A stretch of DNA of 64,000 nt. Source: Amaranthus tricolor. Its lineage: Eukaryota; Streptophyta; Magnoliopsida; Caryophyllales; Amaranthaceae. The notes under the pieces were generated by a model. The model had not been told where the DNA came from. It made no database searches and saw nothing but the letters and a program-made list of their open reading frames with translations. The DNA is taken from NCBI RefSeq assembly GCF_026212465.1, contig NC_080057.1, forward strand, positions 22,951,647 through 23,015,646, given 5' to 3'. Positions 1 to 11,889 of the stretch are shown piece after piece. Within the stretch, counting starts at the first letter, position 1. Each line of letters begins with the position of its first letter. The position numbers and the translations under genes are program-made.

Positions 1-1658
1 TTTAATAAATATTAATTTTACCTGAACATTTGGATTATTGTGCTCTCATGGAATCATGCTTTTTTTTCCTGATTTCCAACAAATATGTGTCGATTGCGAT
101 TGGCAGATGCCTTTAATTTTGATTGAAGATATGGTGGTAGTCTTATTAACCTCTCAAAAAGTTCAATTTAATCGGGTTTGGTTCAGGCTTGGTTCTAGGC
201 ATATATAAGATGCGCAATCCCAAAAGACTGCTAAAATTAATTAGTCACGTATACATGTAATTATTAGTTCATAATTTCCGAACATGTTTTGTAAAATTAA
301 TCATGTCACAAAACCTATTGTGAGATTTTACTTTGCATATTATTCTATTTTTTGTCCATTTGTCTTTTATATTCCATATAACTCACAATAAAATGTTAAA
401 ACTTTTCTGATACATAACTATAAAACTTATTCCTCCATTTCAGAATGTTGGTAACATATTATATGAAATGCCTTTCTATTTGGAATTGAGAATATGAATA
501 AAACAATTTTATTGGTCCATCACTTTAATGAAAAATTGTAAGAATATTAAAAGTTTTTTGTTTATTACTTATCCAACTCGTATTCAGTCATAATTTTTTT
601 TTCTATATGAAATGTTTTTCTAGTTGGTTGATAAAATTAATAAAACAATTTTATTGGTCTATCAATTTACAAGAGGATTGCAAGAATAAAAATCCTTTGT
701 TTATTGCTTATCCAAGTAACAAAATGAAAAATAAATAAACTTTGTACTAAAGTTTAGCTCTAATTTCTAATTTCAATATAAAAATTTAAATATCTCACAA
801 ATTAATTTTATTAATTACCGTACAAAATATCAAATGTAATCCATATTGTGAAATGGAGTGGGTATGCTCATAAGTTGAAATTTGTACAATATTTTTTCCT
901 TTAATTATTGTTAATGTTTAGTTAATTTTTTTCCTTTGACAAAATCAACAAATGTTTAGTTGATTGGAGTAATAAAAGCATATTACTCAATCATTATAAT
1001 CCGAATAAATAAATTAAAGCATTTTCATCTTGTGTTTATATACTCCATAACATAAAATCTAATTGTTATTCCATATAAAACGGGGAGCAGGGTATAATTA
1101 TTGTGCTATTTTGTCAATATTATATCACCTTTTGGAATAGACTAATTTAAAAAAAAAAAAAAATTCATAGAAGTAATAATAAAATTTTGAAACCACTATA
1201 ATTGAGAATATTAAGACCAATAAAAAAGATTCCTAGTTCTGCCTTTTGACCTGTTATTTGTTTTTAAACCTGCTTTAATTGGGAGCTTTTCTCATGATAA
1301 TGTCAAATAAGTTCCTACTTTGTGCCAAATTAAATTTACAAATTCACGCGGTGAGACCGTGACATATATCTCATATTTAGGTTAAATACTTTTAATTTAT
1401 GTGCTTTTTATTTTGAGGTCGTTTCATCATAAGACGATCTCATACAAGACGAGCTGAATCAAATTTTTTTCTTTATGCATTGATGTAAGATGATACGGTT
1501 TTATTATTTTTCAATTGTTTAAATAAATAGTGAATTTGATTAATGGTTTATTAAATAATCGTCTCAATATTTTAAAGAAATTAGAAGAAGAAATTTTGAA
1601 ATTTAATTTTTCATCAACTTAATTTTTTGAGTTTACCTTTTGGATAGAGAAAATGGGA
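1..1658. other. AT-rich intergenic DNA without a gene
   Basis: No open frame of useful length and no recognisable protein similarity on either strand. It holds a local tandem duplication (461-728, listed separately) and a homopolymer A run near 1150. Around 1425-1455 there is a single end resembling a Mutator-type terminus, with the GATCGTCTTATGATGAAACG motif on the minus strand, but I found no partner end. Confidence 0.6.
461..728. repeat. two-copy tandem duplication, unit about 144 bp
   Basis: The block beginning ATATGAAATG at 461 recurs at 605. Shared blocks include AATAAAACAATTTTATTGGT and TTTGTTTATT-CTTATCCAA. The copies have diverged by substitutions and small gaps. No coding content is seen. 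Confidence 0.7.
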
Positions 1659-1667
1659 AAAATACAA

Positions 1668-1933
1668 CACAAATTCTTGTGAGAAACGGTTTCTTTAAGA
1701 GACTATTTTTAATTAGGCCGGGCCATTATATATTTTGTAAAATATTGTAAGTATGTATTAAGAATGATGTAAGTAAACATTTAAAATATTAAAAGTAGAC
1801 ATTAAGGATACAGTAAGTAGCATTAAAAATAATGTAAATAGACATTATAAATAAGATAAGTAAAGCATTAATCTTTAATAAGCTGGACTTGAAATGTATC
1901 TTTCAAAAAGACAGTCTCTCAAAACACTAATTA
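1668..1933. mobile_element. Mutator-like MITE, family A, 9-bp TSD
   Basis: A 266-bp element flanked by perfect 9-bp direct repeats AAAATACAA at 1659-1667 and 1934-1942. The ends read inward as CACAAATTCTTGTGAGAAAC and TAATTAGTGTTTTGAGAGAC, and both carry the CGGT/CTGT motif at the same distance from the terminus. The interior is a run of roughly 20-bp imperfect repeats (GTAAGTAGACATTAA type). A 9-bp TSD with these ends fits the Mutator superfamily. It is the same family as 24557-24843. Confidence 0.85.
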
Positions 1934-2343
1934 AAAATACAAATGAAAGTGACCGGTTGATTTTGTTAATATTAAATGTTTGGAGGGTAGGTGAGTGAAT
2001 GGAGTAAAGGGGTAGGTATAGTTCTAAGCATAATTAGTGAAAGTCAACCCATACTTACTAAGTTAATTAAGGAATGGAGAGAGTACAATAAAGTAATTTT
2101 AAATCCTTAACTCGAAATTTAATTAAATCGAAAGCAATTCATTCTAAAATGACCCAACACAATTACAATATACCTACTTTTATCAAATAAAACAAAAATA
2201 ACACCATTATATTCTTTTTCTAACCCCAAACGCCTTATATTAAAAAAAAAAAAAGTTGTGAATTATATTCATTTTAGTTAAAAACAATTACAATTTTTTA
2301 TAGAAAAAAGTCTTAAATTCGATTGTCACCTAATTATCATCTT

Positions 2344-2570
2344 TGTCAAAGAATTAATTCAACCAAAAACTTAAAATAACGATTGAGGCCTATGATAGTT
2401 ATATACTCTAATAAGTCCTTTCACACAATATCTTTCACTTTAAATGAGGGATAATTGAAATTCGAACTTGTAATTTCTTAACACGTTAGATTCTAATATC
2501 ATGATAAAAGAATCAACTCAATTAAAAATTTAAATAAATTCAAAATATTTAATATAATCTAACAATCTTC
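2344..2570 (-). mobile_element. TRIM retroelement copy with about 70-bp LTRs
   Basis: Read on the minus strand, the LTR at 2344-2413 runs from TATTAGAGTATATAACTAT to a TTTGACA end. A degenerate primer-binding site (TGATATTAG, compare TGGTATCAG) lies near 2493-2501, followed by a poorly kept second LTR at about 2502-2570. It matches the better copies at 54889-55175 and 62996-63182. There is no coding capacity. Confidence 0.55.
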
Positions 2571-2710
2571 GCTCTAACAAACAAAAAATATGAAGAGATA
2601 CGGTAAATGAGCACATGAAATCTGGTGTTCATAAGGAGCCCCCGTTTCTTTCACTCAATGTATGTATTTCCTTTTTTTTAAATTAATTTCTTTTATTGTT
2701 TGATCACTAA

Positions 2711-2994
2711 TTTGAGTTTTTGACTGTTTTATGTTCCATTGAGTTTGCTTTAAACTTTTAAAAAATCCTTGTCACACATGAAATTGAAATATTGCAAATT
2801 TAATGGAAGTTGGGACCGACGGTCCCCACGAACTAATTTTATTCATAGATGATTTGAGTTTTTGACTGTTAAGCTTTGTATTCTATTAAGTTTACCACAA
2901 ATCTTTTAAAAAGCTCTCGCATAATAAATTTAATTATTGTTAATTTAATAGGGCGGACGGACTACTAATTATGTTCTTAGTTAGTTTGATGACT
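2711..2994. repeat. two-copy tandem duplication, unit about 142 bp
   Basis: TTTGAGTTTTTGACTGTT occurs at 2711 and again at 2853. Further matching blocks are CTTTTAAAAA and the GGACCGACGG / GGCGGACGGAC stretch. Non-coding and AT-rich. Confidence 0.65.
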
Positions 2995-3263
2995 GAAATT
3001 TAGTACTCTTAAATTGTTCTGTTTGATTGTAAATCTTGTGTAATTTGATCTTATCAAAATTAATGATTAGAGCTTTCAGTTTAATTAGAGAAAATTTTAA
3101 ATCAAAAATTCAAATTTAAAACTAATAATTACGGCTAAATTAAAAATACAAGAAATTAACGTGATTCACCTAATAATTGAAATGATTGTAATCGGTATAC
3201 TGATTCCGTGATGTAATTTTGCAGCCGTTTGGTTAAGTTCCTGCTTTTGAACATGGAGATATC

Positions 3264-3427
3264 TATTAGAATATAATATCTTTGAATAAAATAATATCTT
3301 GTATATTTTGTAAATCTTTTGATTTGGTAATTATTTTGTAGTTATTTAGTCTTCTAAAACTAGAGATTACCTTTTGTAAATATTCATCAATTCATGAAAT
3401 GGATGGCAAGGAAAATCATTTTCAACA
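3264..3427 (+). repeat. 5' LTR of the copia element
   Basis: Begins TATTAGAATATAATATC and ends TTTTCAACA immediately before the primer-binding site. It aligns almost throughout with 6588-6752. Confidence 0.9.
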
Positions 3428-3448
3428 TGGTATCAGTAGTCTAGGTTT

Positions 3449-6400
3449 TTGATTCTTCAAAACCTTTGTCTTCCACCTCCTTCTTTCTTCTTCTTTCTTT
3501 CTTTCATGGCTTCCCCTTGTCCATTTTCTACATACAATTGGACTAAACAAAAGCCTTATTCATCTTCCTATGGTGCGCCTGGAGTTCTAGGCCCACATCC
3601 GACCCAAAATTTTTGTACTGGGTCTAGTTCTTTTTTGGGTTATTGTCCTACAGGCATTGATCACGCCATGCACAATCTTTCTTTATCTTCTCCGGATGAA
3701 CAATATTATATGGATACCAGTGCGACATCTCATATGTCACATCCTTAAGGTACTCTCTTGAATTATTGTCCTTTGAGCATCGTTTTAATAATGCAATTAT
3801 TGCTGGTAATGGTCATATGATTCCGGTTCACAGTCAGGGACATGTTTCTCTTCCTTCCCCCAGTCAACCTTTAACTCTCAAAAATGTCCTCCATGCCCCT
3901 AAGCTCATTTAAAATCTCATTTCCGTTCAAAAATTTACTAATGATAATATGGTCTCTGTTGAATTTGATCCTTTTGGATTTTTCGTGAAAGAATTGGACA
4001 CGGAGAACATAATTATGCGGTCTAATAGCACTGGTGATCTCTATCCTTTCATTTCGACAAATGGAGCTACCTCTTTCTCATCCCCGTCATCAGCTTCCTC
4101 TTCTAGCACCTGGCACTCTCGTTTGGGGCACCCGGGCAAAACTAATTTAGATACCTTGTATTACCTCGTTTAATCAAATGTAATAAAAATCCTAATTTTG
4201 TTTGTCGTTCTTGTCCTTTAGGAAAACATGTTGGCCTTCCTTTTCGTACTTTTATGTCTGTCAGTTCTCGTCCCTTTGAAAAAATACATAGTGATTTATG
4301 GACTTCTCCTGTTTCAAGCCCATTTGGGTACAAATACTATTTTCTTTTTCTTGATAATTATACTAATTTTTTGTGGACATTTCCTTTATTTCGTAAATTT
4401 CAAGTTTATGAAATTTTTGCCAATTTTAATACTTATGTTAATACCCAATTAGAGCTACAAATCAAATCCTTTCAATGTGATCATGGGGGTGAATTTGATA
4501 GTAAACTTTTTCACCAATTTTGTGTTTCTCGGGGTATTATTCTTTGTTTTTCTTGTCCTCAAACTTCTTCTCAAAATGGCAAGTCCAAGAGAAAGATTCG
4601 TTCCATCAATAATATTATTCGTACCCTTTTGTGTTATGCTTCTCTTCCTCCGTATTTTTGGCCCTACACCTTAAATACCGCAACCTATCTCCTTAATATT
4701 CTTCCGTCTAAATTACTTGGTCATCTCACTCCCACTCACTTTCTTTATCACAAAACTCTTTTTTATAACCATCTCCGGGTTTTGGGTGTTTATGTTTTCC
4801 TTTAATTTCTTCCACTAAAATTCACAAACTCCAACCTCGATCTTCTCCATGTGTCTTTTTAGGCTATCCATCATCACATAGAGGTTACAAGTGCTATGAT
4901 ATCGCATCTCGTAAGATTCTTATTTCTCGTCATATGATTTTTGATGAAACGGTTTTTTCTTTTTTCCAAGACTCCAAACGTACTCTTCACGAGTACGAAT
5001 TTTTAGATGATCCCAACCCTTATTTCTTTCTCCACCATTCTCAACCCAGCAGCAACATCCCATCACCTAACCCAAACCCATCTCCTACTAGGCCTCACCT
5101 CCCTAATGGGCCAACATCATCCCCCCATCAACAAACTCCTTCTTCTCATCTCAAAACATTCCTACATCACACGGTCCAGCACCCCACCTTTTCAGCCCAT
5201 CCGTATCTTCATCCTCTCCCCCTCCTCCATCCCCTCCCGGCGTGGTTACGCGTAGTAAGCATGGAATTTTTAAGCACAACCCCAAAAATACTTCTCAAGC
5301 ACTTTCCGTTTCCTTTTACCCACTTCCCAAACCATACATGCCCTCTGTGACCGAAATGAAAACAGGCCATGAAAGAGGAGTATGATGCTTTGATTGAGAA
5401 TAATACTTGAGATCTTGTCCCTCGGCCCCCTAATGCTAATGTGATTCGTTCTTTGTGGATTTTTCAGGTCAAAACCAAGACTGAAGGTTCTTTTAAGCGC
5501 TGTAAGGCGCGTCCAGTTGGTGATGGTAAGTCTCAACGAGAAGGCATTGACTGTGATGAGACTTTTAGCCCAGTGATCAAACCTGCTACCATTAGCATTG
5601 TTTTGATAATTGCTTTGTCCAAGTCTTGGTCTATTCATCAATTGGATGTTAAAAAATGCGTTTCTTTATGGTCACTTGACTGAAACTGTCTACATACATC
5701 AGCCTTTGGGTTTTCGTGATCCTACTCATCCCGATTATGTTTGTCTTCTTCGAAAGTCTCTTTATGGTCTTAAGCAGGTTTTCGAAAGTCTCTTTGGGTT
5801 TTCGCGATCCTACTCATCAGCCTTTGAGTATTTGCTAGTTTTGTGACTACTATTGGTTTTGTTAACAACATTTTTGATTCTTCTCTTTTTATTTATTGTC
5901 ACGGGCTTGTATCGTAGCTTGGCTGGGGTTTTGCAGTATGCCATTTTCACCCGATTGGATATTTCTTATGCTGGTCAACAAGTTTGTCTTTTTATGCATG
6001 ATCCTCGGGTTGAACATATGACTACTCTTCATCGCATTCTTCGATATGTCAAGGGTACTCTTGATCATGGACTGCAGCTATATAAGTCCTCCATCTCTTC
6101 GCTATTATCATACACCGATGCTGATTGGGGCGGTTGTCCTGACACCCATCGTTCTACTTCTGGCTACTGTGTTTTTCTCGGTGATAATTTGATCTCTTGG
6201 TCTTCTAAGTGCCAACCTACGGTTTCTAAGTACAGTGTTGAGGTTGAATATCATGGTGTGGCTAATGTTGTTTCTGAGACTTGCTGGCTTAGTAACTTAC
6301 TTCTTGAGCTTCATTTTCCCATTTCTAAGGTCACTTGTATTTATTGTGATAATGTTAGTGTTGTTTATTTTTCGGGCAACCCAGTTCACCATCAACGCAC

Positions 6401-6593
6401 TAAACATATTGAGATGGACATACATTTTGCTCGGGAAAAAGTGCAACGTGGGGATGCTCGTGTACTTCATGTTTCATCTCGATATCAAATTGCCGATATT
6501 ATAACCAAGGGCCTTCCTCAGATTTTCTTTGATGATTTTCGGTCAAGTCTAAGCGTCCGCAAACCTCCCGATTCAACTGCGGGGGTATATTAG
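3449..6593 (+). pseudogene. copia polyprotein remnant (protease-integrase-RT-RNase H)
   Basis: The coding remnant is broken by many stops and frameshifts. In order: a short protease-like stretch with the YMDTSATSHM motif near 3706-3738; a GAG-pre-integrase box with WHSRLGHPG near 4110-4137; the integrase core at about 4254-4805, with HSDLW, FLDNYT and CDHGGEFDS motifs and a Q-N-G-K-S-K segment where intact elements usually have QNG.AER; integrase C-terminal and RT start fragments at 4934-5350 and 5441-5683, including the FSPVIKPATI and QLDVK motifs; a shifted stretch, HQPLGFRDPTHPDYVC; then RNase H at 5925-6593 with YTDADWGGCPDTRRST-like, SKYSVEVEYHG and HIEMDIHF motifs. The RT active-site region (YVDD) is not found. 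It is not functional as it stands. Confidence 0.9.
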
Positions 6594-6752
6594 AATAGAA
6601 TATCTTTGAATAAAATAATGTCTTGTATATTTTGTAAATCTTTTGATTTGGTAATTATTTTGTAGTTATTTAGTTTCCTAAAACTAGAGATTACATTTTG
6701 CATATATTTATCAATTAATGAAATGAATAGCAAGGGAAATCAATTTCCAATA
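6588..6752 (+). repeat. 3' LTR of the copia element
   Basis: Begins TATTAGAATAGAATATC after the polypurine tract and ends TTTCCAATA, against TTTTCAACA in the 5' LTR. The terminal CA has mutated to TA. Confidence 0.9.
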
Positions 6753-6955
6753 ATATCAAGCTCTTTGGTAAGCTAATAATATTTAAACATTTAAAATTTA
6801 ATTAATTTTTTTACTTGGATCTTTTTTACTATTATTCATTATTAATCACTAGTTATATTTTAAAGAAGTTTTTCATTTTTTATAAAAACAAAAAGGATTA
6901 TAATAATATTTTTTGAAGATTATAATGGTAAGACAAAAGAAATATTTAAAATATA

Positions 6956-7199
6956 CTACCTACGTTTCAGTAATTTTGTCCCATTTGGTTTTTAACACTG
7001 TTCACAGTTTACTCTTAATTTTTATTTTGTTCTAAATCTATAGGTTAAAATATAGTCATGTGCGATCTTATTTGATTCATCACAATGTAAGGATTATTAA
7101 TATAAACTTTTTATTATTTCTAAGAGATGTTAAGATTTCAATAATTATCTTAGCAAATGTGCCAAAACCAAATAGGATAAGTCCCTGAAACGGAGGAAA
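6956..7199. mobile_element. Stowaway-like MITE
   Basis: A 244-bp element with TA on both sides (6954-6955, 7200-7201). The inverted ends are CTACCTACGTTTCAG at the left and CTGAAACGGAGGAAA at the right, extended by an inverted TCCCATTTGGTTTT block. The interior (ATAGTCATGTGCGATCTTATTTGATTCATC) is shared with related sequences at 13214, 30562 and 43130. Confidence 0.8.
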
Positions 7200-7201
7200 T
7201 A

Positions 7202-7956
7202 TAACATATTGGGTGCACAAACCTAACACAAAAATTATCTAACCCAAAACCCACTACACCTGCCGTTTTAACAAGTCTAACCCAAACATATATATTGTTA
7301 TATATACTCTATCATTTCTCAGAGATATTAAGATTTCAATAATTTATTTTTTTACTCTATCTAATTCAATATTAACTCCTTAATAATGCTAATTATATAT
7401 AATTAACATCATGTAAAATTAAAATGAATCAAACAAAATTTCTTTTGACAATATTAAACTTATAGATTAAGATTAAAGCATTCCCTCCATTCCCTTTTAA
7501 TATTCTCATTTGTTATTTAGAAGTGTTCCAATAGACATTTTCACAAATAATCTTTCTACTTATTATCAAATAATAATTTTGATCATAATTAATCTTACTT
7601 ATTACTTATACATTTTGGACAAGATTAAAACCCCTTTTACCCATAGGATCTTTTCAATCACATAATATTTTCAAAATTAATATTGTGATTTTTTTTAAAT
7701 GCACGTGAAATTTTATTTGAACAATAAATAGTATTCAAACGGTAAATGAGATAATTTTAATGTATTAAACGGAATATACTCTTTCTGTTCCTATGAGAAA
7801 GCACCATATAACTCACAAATATGAGAACTTTTTAAATCACATAATGCAAATTCAGAGGGATAGAAGGGATTATTAAATATGGAACGTGCAAAATAGTGCA
7901 AGCGTTAATATAAGGAGTACTACTACAAGTACAAAGGACATAATTCTAACAAGTAT
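7202..7956. other. intergenic DNA upstream of the GST fragment
   Basis: AT-rich and without coding signal. CCCTCCATTCCC near 7490 and CTTTCTGTTCC near 7785 are compatible with decayed MITE ends, but I could not pair them. Confidence 0.4.
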
Positions 7957-8383
7957 AGATCATATGAAACAGAATCAAGGGCAATTACAATATACATAGC
8001 AAATGAATACAAAAACAAAAGAACCCAATTGTTATTCAATGACCCAATAAAAATGGGGCCCCTTGAAGCATGGGTAGAAGTGGAATCCCTTCAATTTTGA
8101 TCAAATTGCTATAAAACTTGCTTGGGAACTTGTCTACAAGAACTTATTCCAAATGAAACAAGACATTATTGAAGAGAACACTGCAAAATTGGCTAAGGTT
8201 TTGGATATTTATTCCAAATACTTGGGAGGGGAAATCTTCACTTTGGCAGATCTGCATCATTTGCCTATTCTATATTACTTGACTTCCTGCCAGGAATTAC
8301 ACATCTTCCAGGATCGTCCTCATGTAAACGCTTGGCGTAAGGATACTTGTCTCGGCCTGCTTGAGAAATGGTTTTTAATCTGA
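7957..8383 (+). pseudogene. phi-class glutathione S-transferase (GSTF) fragment, frameshifted
   Basis: Frame 7957-8097 reads with phi GST sequence from the end of the thioredoxin-like domain, including an ESRAIT-type motif (TESRAITIYIANEYK), then the linker and helix 4 (LEAWVEVES). One extra T in the run at 8095-8098 breaks the frame. From 8099 the next frame continues with LAWELVYKNLF, EENTAKLAKVLDIYSKYLGG, FTLADLHHLPILYYL and RPHVNAWRKD, all characteristic of the phi-class C-terminal helical domain. The N-terminal glutathione-binding half, with the catalytic serine, was not found upstream. Known family role: glutathione conjugation and peroxidase activity in the cytosol. This copy cannot make a whole enzyme. 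The end of the coding region lies inside a tandem repeat (8321-9130). Confidence 0.85.
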
Positions 8384-9130
8384 ATGAGAGCCTTAAGAAA
8401 TAAGTAGTTTTACGTAACATATTCGGAGATTTCAACAATAAGCTTATACTTCTGAATCTTCGTTCCGAAGCTATTATGTTCATGTTGATTAGAATAATAC
8501 TTCTATATTTGGAACGAAGGAAGTGTAACATATTAATAGGCTGCTTGTAATATATGGAAGATGTTTAAAGTATTTTCTACTCATATAAGTGCTTAGTGTA
8601 AGGTTATCTTGTATAGTCTACTTGGGAAATGGTTGTAAACTTGAATGAGAGCCTTAAGAAATAAGTGGGTTGTACGTACGTAACGTTATCTGAGATTTCA
8701 ATAATAAGCTTATACTTCTGAATCTCATCCTGAAGCTATTATGTTCCTGTTTGATTAGAAAAATGCTTCTATTTTTGGAACGAAGGGAGTATAACATATA
8801 AATAGTTTCTTTATTCTACTGGTAATACTGGAAGATGTTTAAAGTATTTTCAATTCATGTAAGTGCTTGGTGTAAGGTTATCCTGTTCAAGCCTGCTTGG
8901 GAAATGGTTGTTAACTTGAATGAGAATCTTAAGAAATACGCGCGTTTTAATTAACATATCATGAGGTTTTAACAATAAGTTTACACCTCTTTTATCATGA
9001 ATCTATTATGTTCCTGTTTGATTAGAATATTGCTTCTATATTTAGAATGAAATGGAGGGAGTATAACATATCAATAGTAATTCTTATTTTTGCTTGTAAA
9101 ATATGAAAGATGTTCAAAGTATTTTCAACT
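8321..9130 (+). repeat. threefold tandem repeat of the GST 3' end, units 261-275 bp
   Basis: Three units begin with CATGTAA or CATATAA plus GCTTGG-GTAAGG: 8321-8581, 8582-8855 and 8856-9130. A further start (CATGTAATAA) lies at 9131. Each carries TGAATGAGA-CCTTAAGAAAT, TTCTGAATC, CTATTATGTTC and GAAGATGTTTAAAGTATTTTC blocks. The first unit begins inside the GST codons for PHVNAW, so the amplified DNA includes the last coding codons and the 3' flank. Confidence 0.85.
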
Positions 9131-9962
9131 CATGTAATAATAATATCAAGTTTCTTGTGCGCTTTTAGTTTAATCTTTAATGATTTTCATTTATGTTGCC
9201 TCACCATCTAATAAAAACCACACTTCATCTGACAAATAAAGTGAGCTATATTTCACTACATAAACAAAAGGGGCTTTATCGTGATTCGTGCATATGGACA
9301 CTTAATCGTAGATAAAAGTAAAAATATACGTAAGAAAAATAAAAATATACGTGTTTAATGGGAACCTTAAGGTAACCTCCCTTCAAATCAAAATATTTGT
9401 ATTCCTCAATGATAATTTGACAATTACAATAAGATTCACACTCTTAAAACCACCTTCTAGAGTTTGTATGTACACTTTTATGGAGTTTCGTCACACATAC
9501 AATCATAATTGTTCTCAAAGGTTCATCAACAAATAAACAATATTGCTTGCTCTCAACCAATCTTTCTTCCTACCTAAAAGTCAACTATTATAATAATAAG
9601 CCTAAGAGGTCGAAGAAGTTCAATCTCGGCATCTTCATAAGAATTCACATTTCCAAACACAAAAATCAAGATTCAGATAGCAGGTAAGCTCAATCGAGCA
9701 AACCACTCGCTCACCCGAGCAGTTTCTTCTCTCGATGTAGTAGCCCTTGTTTCAACATTTTCTCTGCATTTCCTTGATTCAACCTATTGGCATATCGGAA
9801 CCTTATCTTACTCATTGATGCTCTCATCAACGGAAAGCCATTGCTTACTCCACTAAATGATGCTCAATCAAAATCTCATCATCAATGGATAGTTTGGTTA
9901 TAAAACGACCTAAAAATTAAACAATTTTTATACTACATATTTTTATTGTAAAAATTAGATAA
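9131..9962. other. intergenic DNA
   Basis: No gene recognised. The stretch 9600-9900 is less AT-rich than its surroundings but has no long frame or known motif. Confidence 0.5.
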
Positions 9963-9964
9963 TA

Positions 9965-10239
9965 CTCCCTCCGATCTTTCAATATAGTCCCATATAGGTT
10001 GGGCACGGATATTAAGGGTTGTGTGGGGTCCATTAAAAAGGGTAAATAGTAAAGGGTAAGTAGTGAAGGATAAGTAGTGAAGGGTAGTTGGGTAAGTAAG
10101 GTATATGGGGGTATATTCGTAATTACTTGTGTGAACTAAGGGTATTTAAGTAAAAAAGGATTGCCAAAAATAGAAATGGGACTAATTCAAAGGTTTTGCC
10201 AAATAAGGAAATGGGACTAAATTAAAAGATCGGAGGGAG
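9965..10239. mobile_element. Stowaway MITE
   Basis: A 275-bp element with TA target duplication at 9963-9964 and 10240-10241. The terminal inverted repeats are about 29 bp: CTCCCTCCGATCTTTCAATA at the left and the matching ...AAAAGATCGGAGGGAG at the right. They continue into an inverted AGTCCCAT. CTCCCTCC ends with TA target sites are classic for Stowaway (Tc1/mariner). Confidence 0.93.
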
Positions 10240-10241
10240 TA

Positions 10242-11070
10242 TTTTAATTCTAAATGATAACGTAAAAAGTTTTAAGGGGCGAAGTCATTTGGGCTCTAAA
10301 AATTTTAAGGAGACTTATTTTTACATTATTACACCTACTACCAATGAATTATTTCCAAATATACTTGAAAAGAATTAGTACTGCGTGAGATCGAAGACTA
10401 GAGAGTTTGTCCTAGGTCAAGCTTTAGTAGAAAAGACATTACTCTTAGAACTCAATTGTCAATATTAGTATTTTTGAGACTATCTACCAAACATTCGTTA
10501 GATTGAGCTATTGATTAAAGTTGTTGACTGGTATGACGTTCAGTTAAAAATATTGGACGATAAGCTAGTTGTTAAGGAGATATTTGATAAATATTATTTG
10601 TTATTTGTTGTTTTTATTAAAAAACGAGTACGGCAAAAGCGAAAAGACAATGAAAAAGTTATATAATTTTTGGATTTTTGCTTAAAGTAATTTACCAAAT
10701 ATTTTTTATGTTCGCCCAATCAAAAGCCAATAGTTATAAACTAACCAAAAAAGTGAGAAAAAAAATTGTTTACCAAACACCATCATTTATTATAAGCTTA
10801 TATGTCAAATTGAATTGGACTTATCGTAAATGTTAGCATATAATCGAAACACGAGGCCAATGTTGTGAGTAATTCTATCTTTGAAATATTTTTAATAAGT
10901 GCATATTTGCCCTTAGTTTACTATTAACATACACTTTTATTTTCTATTAGCATATTATATACACTATTAGTATGTTTGACAACAAACTAAAGGTAAATAT
11001 TAGTTTATTCAGAAATACTCTACAAGTGGGCAAATTGATGAAAGATTAGATTATCAATGTCAATTTTTCC
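10242..11070. other. intergenic DNA
   Basis: No gene or bounded repeat recognised. AT-rich, without long frames. Confidence 0.5.
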
Positions 11071-11073
11071 TAA

Positions 11074-11404
11074 CAATATGTTTGGATGGAAGGAAATAAA
11101 GAGAAAGAAAGTAAAAGGATTTGGAAAAATAAGAGATTCTTTATTTGGACAACAAACTAAGAGGGAACGAATGAATTTATAAGGGAGAGACTTGGAGAGA
11201 TTGAATGGATGATTTTTGTTAAATATCAATTTTTCGAAAGATGGAAAGATTTGGAGGGAAATCCTCATCTTCCATCCTTTCCTTCTCTTCCCTTTTAAAC
11301 AAACAATAAGTACTTTCCTTTCATTTCTCTTTCCTTCCTTTCTCTCCCCTCCTTAACTTTTATTTTCTTTTTATTCTCTCCAAAGCTACTATCCAAACAT
11401 AGTG
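11074..11404. mobile_element. Tourist-like MITE, TAA target duplication
   Basis: A 331-bp element between TAA at 11071-11073 and 11405-11407. The ends are CAATATGTTTGGATGG and, inverted, CACTATGTTTGGATAG. The interior is purine-rich on the left and pyrimidine-rich on the right (GGAAGG... / CCTTCC...), so the whole could fold back. A 3-bp TAA target site suggests PIF/Harbinger. Relatives lie at 27691-27954 and 48526-49011. Confidence 0.75.
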
Positions 11405-11889
11405 TAAGGAATAATATACTACTTAAGGAGAGAATAACTTATATACAAAATTTGTTTGTGGATAAATGTCTGAATATTCAAATATATTTATATAAGATTT
11501 TGCTCAATTCATCTCGACGTATATAATTTATCATACAAGATGCTTTTCATATTTTTTTGTAAAATATTTTTTAAATATTAAGAACCAACAAAAAAAATTA
11601 AAATCTCAACCAGGACAGAGAGAATATTTAATTAGTTATAAAAGTATTAAAGAGAATGGAGAGTACTTCCACAAGCCAAAATGATTAGTTCACCACCAAA
11701 TCTGGAGCTGCAGCTTTACCTTAAAATAGGAGTAGTCCATCAGATAAGACCATAATAATTAGACCACCACCTTTATCCATAGCCCATCAAGTTGTGCCAA
11801 AGTAAATTTTTAAAAGCTTAATAGAATCTGCCATCACTTCATCACTGGGATGTTAATGGGTTGTTTGACAAGACAATAAGCACGAAAGA

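Larger units (their letters stand above)
3264..6752 (+). mobile_element. degenerate Ty1/copia LTR retrotransposon
   Basis: A complete but decayed insertion of 3,489 bp. The two LTRs (3264-3427 and 6588-6752) are about 165 bp and very similar. The element is flanked by the 5-bp target-site duplication ATATC at 3259-3263 and 6753-6757. A primer-binding site, TGGTATCAGTAG, directly follows the 5' LTR at 3428-3439 and is complementary to initiator tRNA-Met. A G-rich polypurine tract (GCGGGGGTA) precedes the 3' LTR. The order protease, integrase, reverse transcriptase, RNase H is that of Ty1/copia. At 3.5 kb it is shorter than the usual 4.5-5.5 kb: gag is nearly all missing, and much of the RT catalytic core between about 5770 and 5930 is lost. 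Both LTRs begin TATTAG rather than the usual TGTTAG, so the change may predate insertion. Confidence 0.92.
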
